DNA of 63,568 nucleotides from the NCBI GenBank assembly GCA_024277475.1, contig JAJRVC010000612.1, positions 1 through 63,568 of the forward strand, in the 5' to 3' direction. Positions within the stretch are counted from its first letter, which is position 1. Each line of letters opens with the position of its first letter. A program made the translations under genes and the position numbers. This stretch comes from Deltaproteobacteria bacterium (GTDB lineage Bacteria; Desulfobacterota; Desulfobacteria; Desulfobacterales; JAFDCJ01). This document shows positions 55,422 to 63,568 of the stretch, piece after piece. The notes under the pieces are model-generated. The model was not told where the DNA came from, did not search any database, and worked only from the letters and a program-made list of their open reading frames with translations.

Positions 55422-55615
55422 ATAACCTCCAAAAAAATCGGTGTTAATTGTTATTAGAATTTGATGATCCTCGCATTTTTTAGCCTTATGCCTTGTAGCC
55501 TGAACCCTGCGCCTAAGTCAATTTGCGAATTCCGACTTAAGTCGGACTCAGTCCCCGTGACAAACATCCGGTATCCAGTATAAAGCATCGAGTATCCAGA
55601 ATCCAGTAACCAGGG

Positions 55616-57436
55616 CTACTTCTTCTCCACAATCGATCCCTTCGGACAGACACTCAGACAGACACCGCAATCAATGCACAGAAGAGGATCAATAGTGACA
55701 TGTTTTTCATCCTCTTTTTCATCATGAAAAATGAGAGCCGGACATTCAAAATGTTTGATGCAATATCCACAACCATCACAATCTTCCGTGATTTCCACCG
55801 GCCTGCGTTCGGCGGCCTCCCCTTTTCTTGCCAGATCGATAACGCACGGATACCTGGATATCACAACAGCCGGTCCGTTCTCACGACTGTATTTAACAGC
55901 ATCTTTCATCAGTGCAATGAATTCATCTACCTGGTAGGGATTTCCGGTCTTGCAGTATTTTACCCCGCAGCCACGAACCAGGGATTCGATGTCGACGGTT
56001 TGCAGAGGTTCACCTGATGCGCCGGAACCGGTTGTCGGTGTCGGTTGACTACCGGTCATGGCTGTTGTGCGGTTATCCAGAATAACCAATACAAATTTCA
56101 CTTTTTGAACCACGGCATCGATGAGGGGCGGAACCCCGGCATGAAAAAAAGTCGAATCCCCAATGGTGGCCACAATGTCCGGACGTTTTTCTTCGTTTTT
56201 GTAGGCATGATAAAATCCGGAAGCCTGGCTTATGGCTGCTCCCATACAGAGCACGGTATCAACGGCTCCCAGGTTCAACCCCAGGGTGTAACAACCGATG
56301 TCACTCGTGTATATTCCCCTGGGAGCGGCTTTTTTAACGGCAAAAAAACTGGCCCGGTGCGGGCACCCGGCACAAAGCGTCGGACGTCTTCCCGATGCAA
56401 ACGGTATGGAAAGCTTTTCGGATTCAATTCCGCAAAATTTCCCGATAATTTCCTGAATATCCTCGGGATAAAGCTCTCCAACGCTGGGCACGGTATTTGA
56501 TACCCGGCCTTTGACACGGTGTCTATCTGCCAGTTGCATTTCGATAACACCCATGGTTTCTTCGATAACCAGTATTTCTTCGTAGGATTCAATCCAGTGG
56601 GTTATAAAATCACTGTGCAGTGGAAACGGCTGAAGCACCTGGTAAAAGGGCATCGTCTGCCACAGGCCCAATTCTTTCAAAATTTCCCGAGTGTGGGCAG
56701 CCGCAACGCCCGATGAGATAATCGCTTTGGGTGCTTTTGCTGCGGGATTGAGGCGTAGCGGTTGCGTCGGTTCGTGACGGGCAATGGCCGCAAGTTTTTC
56801 TTCCAATTCTGCGTGCAAATGGAAGCGAAATCTCGGAGTGGCCGCCCAGCGGCTCGGGTCTTTGTCGAATTTCACCTCCCGTCCTTTGCGGGGAATGCTT
56901 TCCAAAAAAATATCCTGACGAGAATGGCAGACCCGTGTCGTGGGCCGCAACATCACCACTGAGTTGAAAGTTTCGGAAAGTTCATAGGCCAGGCCGATCA
57001 TCTCTTTGGCCTGATGAGGTGTATCCGGATCCAGCACCGGAATTCTGGCCATCATCGCCATCAATCGGCTGTCCTGTTCGGTCTGAGAGGAAATGGGGCC
57101 GGGATCGTCGGCACTGACCACGATAAATCCGCCTTTTACACCCAGGTAAGCAGCACTCATCAGCGGATCGGAAGCCACGTTTAAGCCGACCTGTTTCATG
57201 GCCACCGCCGTGCGCAATCCGGTCTGGCATCCGGCATAGGCGATTTCAAAGGCAATTTTCTCGTTTACCGCCCATTGGGTATGCATGGAAATCGTATTTT
57301 CTTTTTGAAAAAAAGCCACAGCCGCCAGTATCTCGGAAGCCGGTGTACCCGGATAAGAGGTAGCAACGGCACATCCGTTTTCCACCAAACCACGCGCAAT
57401 GGCTTCATTTCCCAACAACAATCTGCGTTCAGTCAA
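55616..57436 (-). CDS. iorA: Indolepyruvate:ferredoxin oxidoreductase alpha subunit
   Basis: 606 residues. The N-terminal domain has the pyrimidine-binding part (GCAVATSYPGTPASEILA). The thiamine-diphosphate part in the middle has GDSTFFHAGVPPLIDAV and ILDNRTTAMTGSQPTP. Two C-terminal [4Fe-4S] clusters are CDGCGYCIKHFECP and CIDCGVCLSVCPKG. An earlier LCAGCPHRASF motif is also typical. Works with IorB in the cytoplasm. The nearby trpB2 suggests a shared aromatic amino-acid theme. Confidence 0.95.
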   Translation of the reverse strand: MTERRLLLGNEAIARGLVENGCAVATSYPGTPASEILAAVAFFQKENTISMHTQWAVNEKIAFEIAYAGCQTGLRTAVAMKQVGLNVASDPLMSAAYLGVKGGFIVVSADDPGPISSQTEQDSRLMAMMARIPVLDPDTPHQAKEMIGLAYELSETFNSVVMLRPTTRVCHSRQDIFLESIPRKGREVKFDKDPSRWAATPRFRFHLHAELEEKLAAIARHEPTQPLRLNPAAKAPKAIISSGVAAAHTREILKELGLWQTMPFYQVLQPFPLHSDFITHWIESYEEILVIEETMGVIEMQLADRHRVKGRVSNTVPSVGELYPEDIQEIIGKFCGIESEKLSIPFASGRRPTLCAGCPHRASFFAVKKAAPRGIYTSDIGCYTLGLNLGAVDTVLCMGAAISQASGFYHAYKNEEKRPDIVATIGDSTFFHAGVPPLIDAVVQKVKFVLVILDNRTTAMTGSQPTPTTGSGASGEPLQTVDIESLVRGCGVKYCKTGNPYQVDEFIALMKDAVKYSRENGPAVVISRYPCVIDLARKGEAAERRPVEITEDCDGCGYCIKHFECPALIFHDEKEDEKHVTIDPLLCIDCGVCLSVCPKGSIVEKK

Positions 57437-57525
57437 AATTTCCCTCCATTTTTAGTTATGTTATGAAAGGAATGGATTCTATTTTAAATCTTTTTCAGAC
57501 AGGATTAACTGGATCAACTGGATTT

Positions 57526-57556
57526 TTTCCTCATTTTCCTGAAGAAAATGAGGAAA
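57526..57556. terminator. Hairpin between serA and iorA
   Basis: TTTCCTCATTTTC (57526-57538) is the exact complement of GAAAATGAGGAAA (57544-57556) around a 5-base loop. It lies 182 bases beyond the serA stop on the minus strand and probably ends serA transcripts. The flanks (GGATTAACTGGATCAACTGG; CAGATTTTCACAGATTTCC-like) are repetitive. No gene is seen in 57437-57737. Confidence 0.6.
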
Positions 57557-57737
57557 CTCAATCCGACTACGTCAGAAATAAATATAGAATTCATTCTTCT
57601 GTAAGTATTATTAGTCAGGTTAAATTCGGACACAGATTTTCACAGATTTCCACAGATATTTGGTTTTTGTAGCTTTCAATATCCTTGTAATCCGTGTTCA
57701 TCCGTGTCCCTAAAATGGAAATCCCCATACTTTCTAG

Positions 57738-59318
57738 TTAAAGTTCAAACGGCGTCACTGTTATGTTCAACGGCAGTTCCCGCAGCTTTTCCAGAACTTC
57801 TTCGGGAATTTCGCTGTCGGTTCGCATAAATATCATGGTCTTATCACCGCCTTCTTCCTGGCCGAGCCGCATCCTGCTGATATTGATGCCATAATCGGCA
57901 AGTAAGATTCCAATCCGACCGATGGCTCCCGGTCTGTCGTGATTATGGATTAGAACGAAACGGTCATGGGGATGAAGCTCAAGGCGAAAATTGTTGATAT
58001 TGACCACGCGGGGATCTTTTCGTCCAAAAATGGTACCGGCGACTTTGGCGGTTCCTTCCTGCGTCACTGCGCTGACGGTGATCAAATTGAGGTATTCTTC
58101 AGTCTCGGCAAGGGTGGTTTCGGTGATTTTGACGCCTCTTTCCATGGCCATGACTTCAGCGTTGACGGAGTTCACGGTATCTTTGACCATAGGAGTTAAC
58201 AATCCTTTTATTACGGCAGTCCTTACCGGCGCAAGATCAATGGACTGGAAGTCTCCGGCATATTCAATCACGACTTCCTTTACAGGTCCCCTGGACAACT
58301 GGGCCAGCAGACATCCCATCCGATCCCCTAAAGTCAGCAGTGGTCCGATTTTCTCAAGCAACTCTCCACTGACTGCCGGCACATTGACGGCATTGATGAT
58401 GGTGCCGTTTTTAAGATAGGCAATGATTTGTTCGGCCACCTGTACCGCCACATTGGTTTGAGCTTCCAATGTTGAAGCCCCGAGATGCGGGGTGCAGATC
58501 ACCCGATCGAATTCAAACAACGGGCAGTCACCGGGGGGTTCGTGCTCGAATACATCCAGGGCCGCGCCGGCTACCTTACCGGAAATCAATGCTTCATTCA
58601 GATCGGCCTCATCCACAATACCGCCACGGGCACAGTTGATAATCATAACGCCATCTTTCATTTGGTCGAAAGCGGCTTTGTTCAGCAACCCTGTGGTGTC
58701 CTTTAATTTAGGAACATGCACGGTAACATAGTCTGCTCTTTGAAATAGTTGTCCGAGCGAAACCGCTTCAAAACCGGCCTTTTCGACTTGCTCCGGAGTG
58801 ACGAAAGGATCGTATACAATCACTTGCATTTTTAGCCCCCGGGCACGATCGGCGACAATGGAGCCGATCTTTCCCAATCCAATCACACCCAGGATTTTAT
58901 TAAACACCTCCCTTCCCTGAAGCTTTTTCTTTTCCCATAATCCGGCCTTTAATGTCGCTGTTCCCCAAGGGATATTGCGGGTTAATGCCATCATCATGGC
59001 AACCGTATGTTCGGCGGTGGTGACAACGTTGCCGGTGGGAGTGTTCATAACCACAACGCCCCGTTTGGTTGCCGCCGGGATGTCAACGTTATCCAGTCCG
59101 ATGCCGGCCCGACCGACAACTTTCAGCTTACAGGCTGTTTCGAGGATATCCTCGGTCACCTTGGTCGCACTGCGAATAACTAAAGCTTCATATTCGCCTA
59201 TGATGGTTTTGAGTTCGGCGGGCGTCAATCCGGTTTTGACATCGACTTCAATCCGCGGCTCTTGCTGAAACATTTTAATTCCGACTTCCCCGAGAACGTC
59301 GCTGACCAGTACTTTCAT
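57738..59318 (-). CDS. serA: D-3-phosphoglycerate dehydrogenase
   Basis: 526 residues from the ATG at 59318, behind TAGGAGAG; the frame upstream is spacer. First step of serine synthesis, NAD-dependent oxidation of 3-phosphoglycerate. It has VIGLGKIGSIVADRARG (NAD loop), the catalytic Arg region NCARGGIVDEADL, and Glu/His in CTPHLGASTLEAQ. The intervening ASB domain and a C-terminal ACT domain (FVLIHNHDRPGAIGRIGILL) make it the long type, likely inhibited by serine. Confidence 0.95.
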   Translation of the reverse strand: MKVLVSDVLGEVGIKMFQQEPRIEVDVKTGLTPAELKTIIGEYEALVIRSATKVTEDILETACKLKVVGRAGIGLDNVDIPAATKRGVVVMNTPTGNVVTTAEHTVAMMMALTRNIPWGTATLKAGLWEKKKLQGREVFNKILGVIGLGKIGSIVADRARGLKMQVIVYDPFVTPEQVEKAGFEAVSLGQLFQRADYVTVHVPKLKDTTGLLNKAAFDQMKDGVMIINCARGGIVDEADLNEALISGKVAGAALDVFEHEPPGDCPLFEFDRVICTPHLGASTLEAQTNVAVQVAEQIIAYLKNGTIINAVNVPAVSGELLEKIGPLLTLGDRMGCLLAQLSRGPVKEVVIEYAGDFQSIDLAPVRTAVIKGLLTPMVKDTVNSVNAEVMAMERGVKITETTLAETEEYLNLITVSAVTQEGTAKVAGTIFGRKDPRVVNINNFRLELHPHDRFVLIHNHDRPGAIGRIGILLADYGINISRMRLGQEEGGDKTMIFMRTDSEIPEEVLEKLRELPLNITVTPFEL

Positions 59319-59364
59319 GATTACTCTCCTAATCCGGATAAACCGGAAAGAACAGCCACAAAGG

Positions 59365-59417
59365 CACCAAGACACAAACAATAAATGTCTATTATAATAA
59401 AACTTCGTGTCTTGGTG
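59365..59417. repeat. Spacer hairpin repeat (copy 1; copy 2 at 37861)
   Basis: CACCAAGACAC (59365-59375) and GTGTCTTGGTG (59407-59417) are exact complements. The core ACAAACAATAAATGT is shared with 37861-37914. Confidence 0.75.
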
Positions 59418-59472
59418 TCTTGACGGCGAAAATATTTTGTTAGAAAATGCCCGATAAAGGCCTATAAAAAAG

Positions 59473-59509
59473 GATGGCCTTTTAACAGAATATCCGCTAA
59501 AAGGCCATC
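59473..59509 (-). terminator. Terminator of the small Cys-rich gene
   Basis: GATGGCCTTTTA (59473-59484) and TAAAAGGCCATC (59498-59509) form a perfect 12-bp stem. On the minus strand a CTTTTTAT run follows it. It lies 46 bases beyond the stop of the gene ending at 59555. Confidence 0.8.
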
Positions 59510-59554
59510 GTCCAATCAGTGTCGCAATCTTATCTGGAAAAGTTGCAGTGCCGC

Positions 59555-59818
59555 TTAGCTGTTGCGTTTTCTGGCCTGTGCAACCAATTCGATTAAGCTT
59601 GTAACTTTCGGTTTAAGCCGAGCCTCAGTTAAATGTTTGAATTGGTCTTCAGACAAATTGTCTTTTAGATACTGCACCACATCGAAGTGCTCCCACCAGC
59701 AATCCAAAACCTTGAAACAGGGCTGTTGATCGTCACCGCAGACTTCGCAGTAATCAAACGGTACTGAGCTGCCCAATCTTGGACAACGCCGCACCAGACT
59801 GCCTTGTGTGTTTTTCAT
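59555..59818 (-). CDS. Small Cys-rich conserved hypothetical protein
   Basis: 87 residues from the ATG at 59818 (MKNTQGSLVRRCPRLGSSV). Five cysteines fall in RRCPRLG, FDYCEVCGDD and QPCFKVLDCWWE, a pattern that could bind zinc or an FeS cluster. The rest is helical (YLKDNLSEDQFKHL) with a basic end. I recall similar short proteins in related anaerobes but no function. It is followed by a strong terminator, so it is transcribed alone. Confidence 0.7.
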   Translation of the reverse strand: MKNTQGSLVRRCPRLGSSVPFDYCEVCGDDQQPCFKVLDCWWEHFDVVQYLKDNLSEDQFKHLTEARLKPKVTSLIELVAQARKRNS

Positions 59819-60071
59819 AATGCTAATAGTAGATGTCCCCGGGTTCAAAGGTTCAGGGTTCCATTTTCGTCCCTGGACTGCATTCGGGATGCATATTTAC
59901 GAGAAAACGTCAGCTTCGTCAGGCCTGACCCAAAATTTGGCGCAAAATTGGCAATTATCTGGGAAAATGAGCATTTTTGCCAAGAACTTCGGGTCTTCAA
60001 TGCCCTTCTTTGCCCTTAACGTTGAGCCCTGAACCTGTGAACGGTTACCTAAAATAAAAGATATAAATACT

Positions 60072-60150
60072 AAAGATCCACACCCGGTTTCCAGACCAAA
60101 GGGGCTCCCCAACGGTCTGGAAGGGACCCGGAGGGAGTGCATGGATCTTT
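60072..60150. other. Large imperfect hairpin next to the trpB2 stop
   Basis: The outer arms AAAGATCCA (60072-60080) and TGGATCTTT (60142-60150) enclose a second pairing, TTTCCAGACC with GGTCTGGAA, and CCGG with CCGG. The structure spans about 79 bases, starts 8 bases after the trpB2 stop, and could be its terminator or a 3' stability element. The remaining spacer 59819-60071 shows no gene. Confidence 0.6.
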
Positions 60151-60157
60151 GGATTTA

Positions 60158-61534
60158 TTATACGTTTTTAATGATCTCGGGTTTGGGGTACTGTTCCAGC
60201 ACCTTTTCCGCCTCTTTAATGTCTTCGGCCGGAAATTCATAATCTTCGAGTTGACCGGACAGGTATCTGTCATAGGCCGCAAGGTCAATCAGGCCGTGCC
60301 CGCTCCAGTTGAAAAGGATAACCTTTTCCTTGCCCTCTTCCTTGGCCTTTTTGGCTTCATCCACCACACAGGCCAGGGCGTGATTGGTTTCCGGAGCGGC
60401 GATGATCCCTTCTGTCCTGGCACACAGAATTCCAGCTTCGTAGGTAGCAATCTGACCGAAAGACTTGGGTTCTATAATACCGTCAACAATAAGCTGGCTC
60501 ACCGTAGGAGCCATCCCGTGATAACGCAGTCCGCCGGCATGCAGTGGCGGCGGCACAAAGGTGTGCCCCAGGCTGTGCATTGCTAGAAGCGGCGTATAGC
60601 CGGCCGTATCACCATGGTCATACACAAACGGCGCTCGGGTCATTGTCGGACAGGCTTCAGGTTCGACCGGATAGATGGCAACATCTTTGCCGTTGATTTT
60701 GTCATGCGCATATGGAAATGCCAGTCCGGCAAAATTGCTGCCGCCCCCGGCGCATCCAATGACGATATCCGGGTACTCCCCGATTTTTTCCATTTGCTTT
60801 TTAGCTTCAAGCCCGATGATGGTCTGGTGCAGCATGACATGATTGAGCACGCTGCCCAGAGAATAGCGGGTCTGACCGGACTCATCGCTGACGGCCGCTT
60901 CAACGGCTTCACTGATGGCAATACCGAGGCTGCCCGGGGTATCCGGATATTTTTCAAGAATTTCACGCCCGGCCTTGGTCTCTGAACTAGGACTGGCGAC
61001 GCAGTTTGCCCCCCAGGTTTGCATCATGGATTTGCGGTACGGTTTTTGGTCAAAACTGATTCTGACCATCCAGACTTTACATTCAATCCCATACTGCGAA
61101 CAGGCAAAGGCAAGGGCACTGCCCCACTGACCGGCACCGGTTTCGGTGGTCAGCTTTTTAATGCCGAATTCCTTGTTGTAGTAAGCCTGGGCAACGGCCG
61201 TATTGGGTTTGTGGCTCCCGGGAGGGCTGTAACCTTCATACTTGTAATATATTCTTGCCGGGGTATCCAGCGCTTTCTCAAGGCCGTAAGCACGAATCAG
61301 AGGAGCCGGCCGCCAGATACTCAGGACGTCCAACACCCCCTCCGGGATGTCGATCCATCTTTCGGTGCTGACCTCCTGCTCAATCAGGTTCATCGGAAAA
61401 ACCGGTGCAAGGTCCTCCGGACCGATCGGCTTGCCGTCCGGACCCAAGGGCGGATTCATTTTGATGTCCGCTAGGATATTGTACCACTGGCGCGGCATCT
61501 CATCTTCAGTTAGAACAACCTTTCTTTTTTTCAT
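60158..61534 (-). CDS. trpB2: Tryptophan synthase beta-like protein, TrpB2 type
   Basis: A 458-residue PLP enzyme of the TrpB2 branch, longer than standard TrpB. It has [15 protein letters not shown], the PLP lysine in [14 protein letters not shown], the substrate loop [15 protein letters not shown] and the phosphate-binding [11 protein letters not shown]. The C-terminal end is [13 protein letters not shown]. It condenses indole with serine, possibly without a TrpA partner, or salvages indole. No trpA is nearby. The ATG at 61534 follows GGAGGGGC. It is divergent from the dehydrogenase/hydratase fusion. Confidence 0.93.
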   Translation of the reverse strand: MKKRKVVLTEDEMPRQWYNILADIKMNPPLGPDGKPIGPEDLAPVFPMNLIEQEVSTERWIDIPEGVLDVLSIWRPAPLIRAYGLEKALDTPARIYYKYEGYSPPGSHKPNTAVAQAYYNKEFGIKKLTTETGAGQWGSALAFACSQYGIECKVWMVRISFDQKPYRKSMMQTWGANCVASPSSETKAGREILEKYPDTPGSLGIAISEAVEAAVSDESGQTRYSLGSVLNHVMLHQTIIGLEAKKQMEKIGEYPDIVIGCAGGGSNFAGLAFPYAHDKINGKDVAIYPVEPEACPTMTRAPFVYDHGDTAGYTPLLAMHSLGHTFVPPPLHAGGLRYHGMAPTVSQLIVDGIIEPKSFGQIATYEAGILCARTEGIIAAPETNHALACVVDEAKKAKEEGKEKVILFNWSGHGLIDLAAYDRYLSGQLEDYEFPAEDIKEAEKVLEQYPKPEIIKNV

Positions 61535-61650
61535 AGCCCCTCCTCGCTGAGTGTTAATAATTCATTGTCGCTGCAATTTTAAGATTGCCACAATCTTAAA
61601 TCTATATAAAATTCCCTACTTAAGGTCTGAAAACCCATTCACAAATTGCC

Positions 61651-61680
61651 TTGACTTCATTTTGTATACGGTATACAAAA
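61651..61680 (+). promoter_or_regulatory. Promoter with palindromic operator upstream of the HADH/ECH fusion
   Basis: TTGACT (61651-61656) stands before the palindrome TTTGTATACGGTATACAAA (61661-61679; one more pair extends each arm). The palindrome would cover the -10 region (TATACA 61672-61677). It is nearly the same sequence as at 40749. The placement over the promoter suggests repression; trpB2 on the other strand might be controlled from the same spacer. Confidence 0.65.
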
Positions 61681-61753
61681 GTTAGTCAAGAAAATAATCA
61701 ACCCCACCTAAAAATCACATTGGGAGACTTTTGGAAAAGAAAGGAGCGGCAAT

Positions 61754-63568
61754 ATGGCCACTGAAAAAAAACTCTACAGTTCTGTATTTAACCCACTGCT
61801 CATCCGACCGGATCGTCCATTACCGGACGAAGTCGCCGTTATCGGCGCAGGCACCATTGGTCCGGATATCGGCTATTATCTGAAAAGTGCAATGCCGGGT
61901 TGTAAACTCTTCCTGCTGGATGTTGTTGAGGAACCGCTAAGGCGTGCTGAAAAGCGAATTATCGGCTATACCCAAAAGGCCGTAGACAAAAAAAAGATGA
62001 AGCCTGAAAAGGCTGCCGCCGTCGGTCAAAATATCGTTTATACCACCGACTATGAGCAGATAAAAAATTGTCAACTGGTCATCGAGGCCGCCACTGAAGA
62101 CATTCCGCTCAAACAAAAAATATTTGATACGGTGGAAAAAATTGTCGATAAAGATACGATCATCACTTCCAATACCAGCTCGATTCCGGCGGATAGATTA
62201 TTTTTAAAAATGAACCACCCCCAACGAACCACCGTTACGCATTTTTTTGCCCCGGCATGGCGCAGCCTGCCGGTGGAAGTGATTTCCTGGGAAGGCGTCA
62301 GCAGACAGGTTCTGGACTACCTGTTCTGGTTTTTTGCAAATACCGGCAAAGCCCCCATCATCACCGACAATGCCATCTGTTTTATCCTGGATCGCATATT
62401 TGACAACTGGTGCAATGAGTCGGTTTATCTTCTGGAGGGTGCTACCGCCGGCCAGGTTGACAGGGTGGCGGAAGAATTCGTCTTTGCCGGACCGTTTTTT
62501 GTTTTGAATATGGCTAATGGCAATCCAATCATCATTGAAACCAACTCACTTCAAATGGAAGAAGGTGACCACTACGAACCTGCCCCGATTCTGGCTTCGG
62601 TGGATCGTTGGCTGACCCATCGCCCGGGCAGCCCAGTAGAGGTAACCGACAAAATTAAAAACAGCATCCGGGATCGATTGCTGGGCATCCTGTTCTCCCA
62701 ATCCTTCGACATCATCGATCGGGGAATCGGTACCAAAGAAGATCTTAACTTCGGCTGTCAGGTGGCCCTTGGCTTCAAAAAGGGACCGTTGGATCTCATG
62801 CGCGATCTGGGAGAAGAAGAAGTCCAACGCATCATGAAAAGATTTCAGCAGGAAAGACCAGGCTTCCCCCGGCCCGGGCAGTCACATGCCGATTACCAAG
62901 ATTTTAACCGCTTTATCCTGGTCGATGAACGCGAAGGCGTCAAAATTATTACGATTCGCCGGCCTCAGGCCATGAATGCACTCAATGATGAAATGACTGA
63001 TGAAATTCTGGTGGTCCTGAAACAGTTTGCCGACGATCCCGACGTGAAGGGGTTTGTCCTTACCGGTTACGGCACGACCGCTTTCTCAGCTGGTGCCGAC
63101 ATCGGCAAATTTCCCTCAATGCTTGGGGATCCTGAGGCCTCCGCCCAGTATGCGCGGGACTGCGCAAAAGTTCAAATGTTTATGGACCAAATGGACAAAC
63201 CGGTGGTTGCAGCCATCAACGGCCTAGCCTTAGGCGGCGGGCTGGAAATTGCCATCCGTTGTCACAGTATGGTTGCAACCCAAAATGCAACCCTGCAGTT
63301 TCCTGAAATTTCCCTTGGAATTTTACCCGGTATCGGCGGTTGTGTCGTACCGTACCGAAAATGGCCGCAAGGTGCGGATCTATTCCATGAAATGATCTGC
63401 CTGGCAAAACCGCTCGGAGCCGACAAGGCCGCCGGGATCGGAATGATCTCCAGAATCGCAGATGACTACCCTTCCCTGATTAAGGCCGCGATAGATGAAG
63501 TCAATAGCCTGCAGGGAAAAATCATTAGGATACCTGAGGGGAAAATCCCGATCCCGGATGTCAAGGTC
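61754..63568 (+). CDS. 3-hydroxyacyl-CoA dehydrogenase / enoyl-CoA hydratase fusion (3' partial)
   Basis: 605 codons are visible, open to the right edge. The ATG at 61754 is 7 bases after AAGGAG. Residues 25-380 are the NAD-binding dehydrogenase: AVIGAGTIGPDIGYYL, the Ser in TSNTSSIP, and the catalytic His in VTHFFAPAWRSLPVEV. The last of these is usually HFFNP, with Asn. Residues 395 onward are the hydratase: RRPQAMNALND, AFSAGADI, GLALGGGLEIAIRC, FPEISLGILPGIGG with the second Glu intact. The order (dehydrogenase first) is that of archaeal-type fusions and opposite to FadB. It likely acts in beta-oxidation of an acid from aromatic or fatty-acid breakdown. Confidence 0.9.
   Translation, partial: MATEKKLYSSVFNPLLIRPDRPLPDEVAVIGAGTIGPDIGYYLKSAMPGCKLFLLDVVEEPLRRAEKRIIGYTQKAVDKKKMKPEKAAAVGQNIVYTTDYEQIKNCQLVIEAATEDIPLKQKIFDTVEKIVDKDTIITSNTSSIPADRLFLKMNHPQRTTVTHFFAPAWRSLPVEVISWEGVSRQVLDYLFWFFANTGKAPIITDNAICFILDRIFDNWCNESVYLLEGATAGQVDRVAEEFVFAGPFFVLNMANGNPIIIETNSLQMEEGDHYEPAPILASVDRWLTHRPGSPVEVTDKIKNSIRDRLLGILFSQSFDIIDRGIGTKEDLNFGCQVALGFKKGPLDLMRDLGEEEVQRIMKRFQQERPGFPRPGQSHADYQDFNRFILVDEREGVKIITIRRPQAMNALNDEMTDEILVVLKQFADDPDVKGFVLTGYGTTAFSAGADIGKFPSMLGDPEASAQYARDCAKVQMFMDQMDKPVVAAINGLALGGGLEIAIRCHSMVATQNATLQFPEISLGILPGIGGCVVPYRKWPQGADLFHEMICLAKPLGADKAAGIGMISRIADDYPSLIKAAIDEVNSLQGKIIRIPEGKIPIPDVKV

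Noticed and set aside
59319..59381. Longer N terminus for SerA
   Set aside because: The extra 21 residues are translated spacer; the ATG at 59318 has a good ribosome site and begins the conserved domain.

Overview
This window looks like a chromosome segment from an anaerobic, probably sulfate-reducing deltaproteobacterium (Desulfobacterota, Desulfobacterales-like). The basis is inference from gene content: a tungsten-type aldehyde:ferredoxin oxidoreductase, indolepyruvate:ferredoxin oxidoreductase, a phenylphosphate-synthase-like pair beside UbiD/UbiX, CoA-ester catabolism, and many long repetitive intergenic spacers. No rRNA or taxonomic marker is present beyond ordinary housekeeping genes.

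Positions 1-15009 carry mostly housekeeping and accessory genes. They are the end of a CCA-adding enzyme, adk (minus), rpsU, folC and tRNA-Arg(CCG), followed by a gene-poor stretch of about 2.3 kb. Next come an inositol-phosphate block (inositol-3-phosphate synthase, a nucleotidyltransferase/CDP-alcohol phosphotransferase fusion, an HD-like protein) and ftsH. A G+C-rich insert (11.3-14.2 kb) with an adenylating enzyme broken by an in-frame TGA and a glycosyltransferase interrupts the older sequence. A HAD phosphatase follows.

Positions 15608-37000 are catabolic: a molybdopterin oxidoreductase, an SDR, a methyltransferase, a flavin reductase and a Tm-1-like (UPF0261) protein. A complete peptide-type ABC importer (minus) follows, one ATPase of which has an in-frame stop, then a C45-type Ntn hydrolase and a LysR regulator. 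Divergent from LysR, behind a 47-base palindrome, lies the most striking unit: two proteins that together equal a split PEP-synthase (phenylphosphate synthase-like), UbiD, a second Tm-1-like protein and UbiX. I infer that it phosphorylates and then (de)carboxylates a phenolic compound, with UbiX supplying prenylated FMN.

Positions 37968-46800 hold a TusA-like protein, a rhodanese/metallo-beta-lactamase fusion with a degenerate metal site, a YgfG-like crotonase, a carboxyltransferase, an acyl-CoA dehydrogenase, a MoaD-like protein and the aldehyde:ferredoxin oxidoreductase. Positions 46783-54085 form a second peptide-type importer on the minus strand, whose binding protein appears circularly permuted, with a GntR/FCD regulator. 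Positions 54446-63568 carry a GlnQ-type remnant, iorB, iorA, serA, a small Cys-rich protein, trpB2 and, divergently, a hydroxyacyl-CoA dehydrogenase/enoyl-CoA hydratase fusion that runs off the window.

Two distant genes, the carboxyltransferase and the dehydrogenase/hydratase fusion, share nearly the same palindromic operator over their promoters, which suggests one regulon. Spacers are full of related dispersed repeats, and there are at least four gene remnants, so this part of the genome has been rearranged repeatedly.
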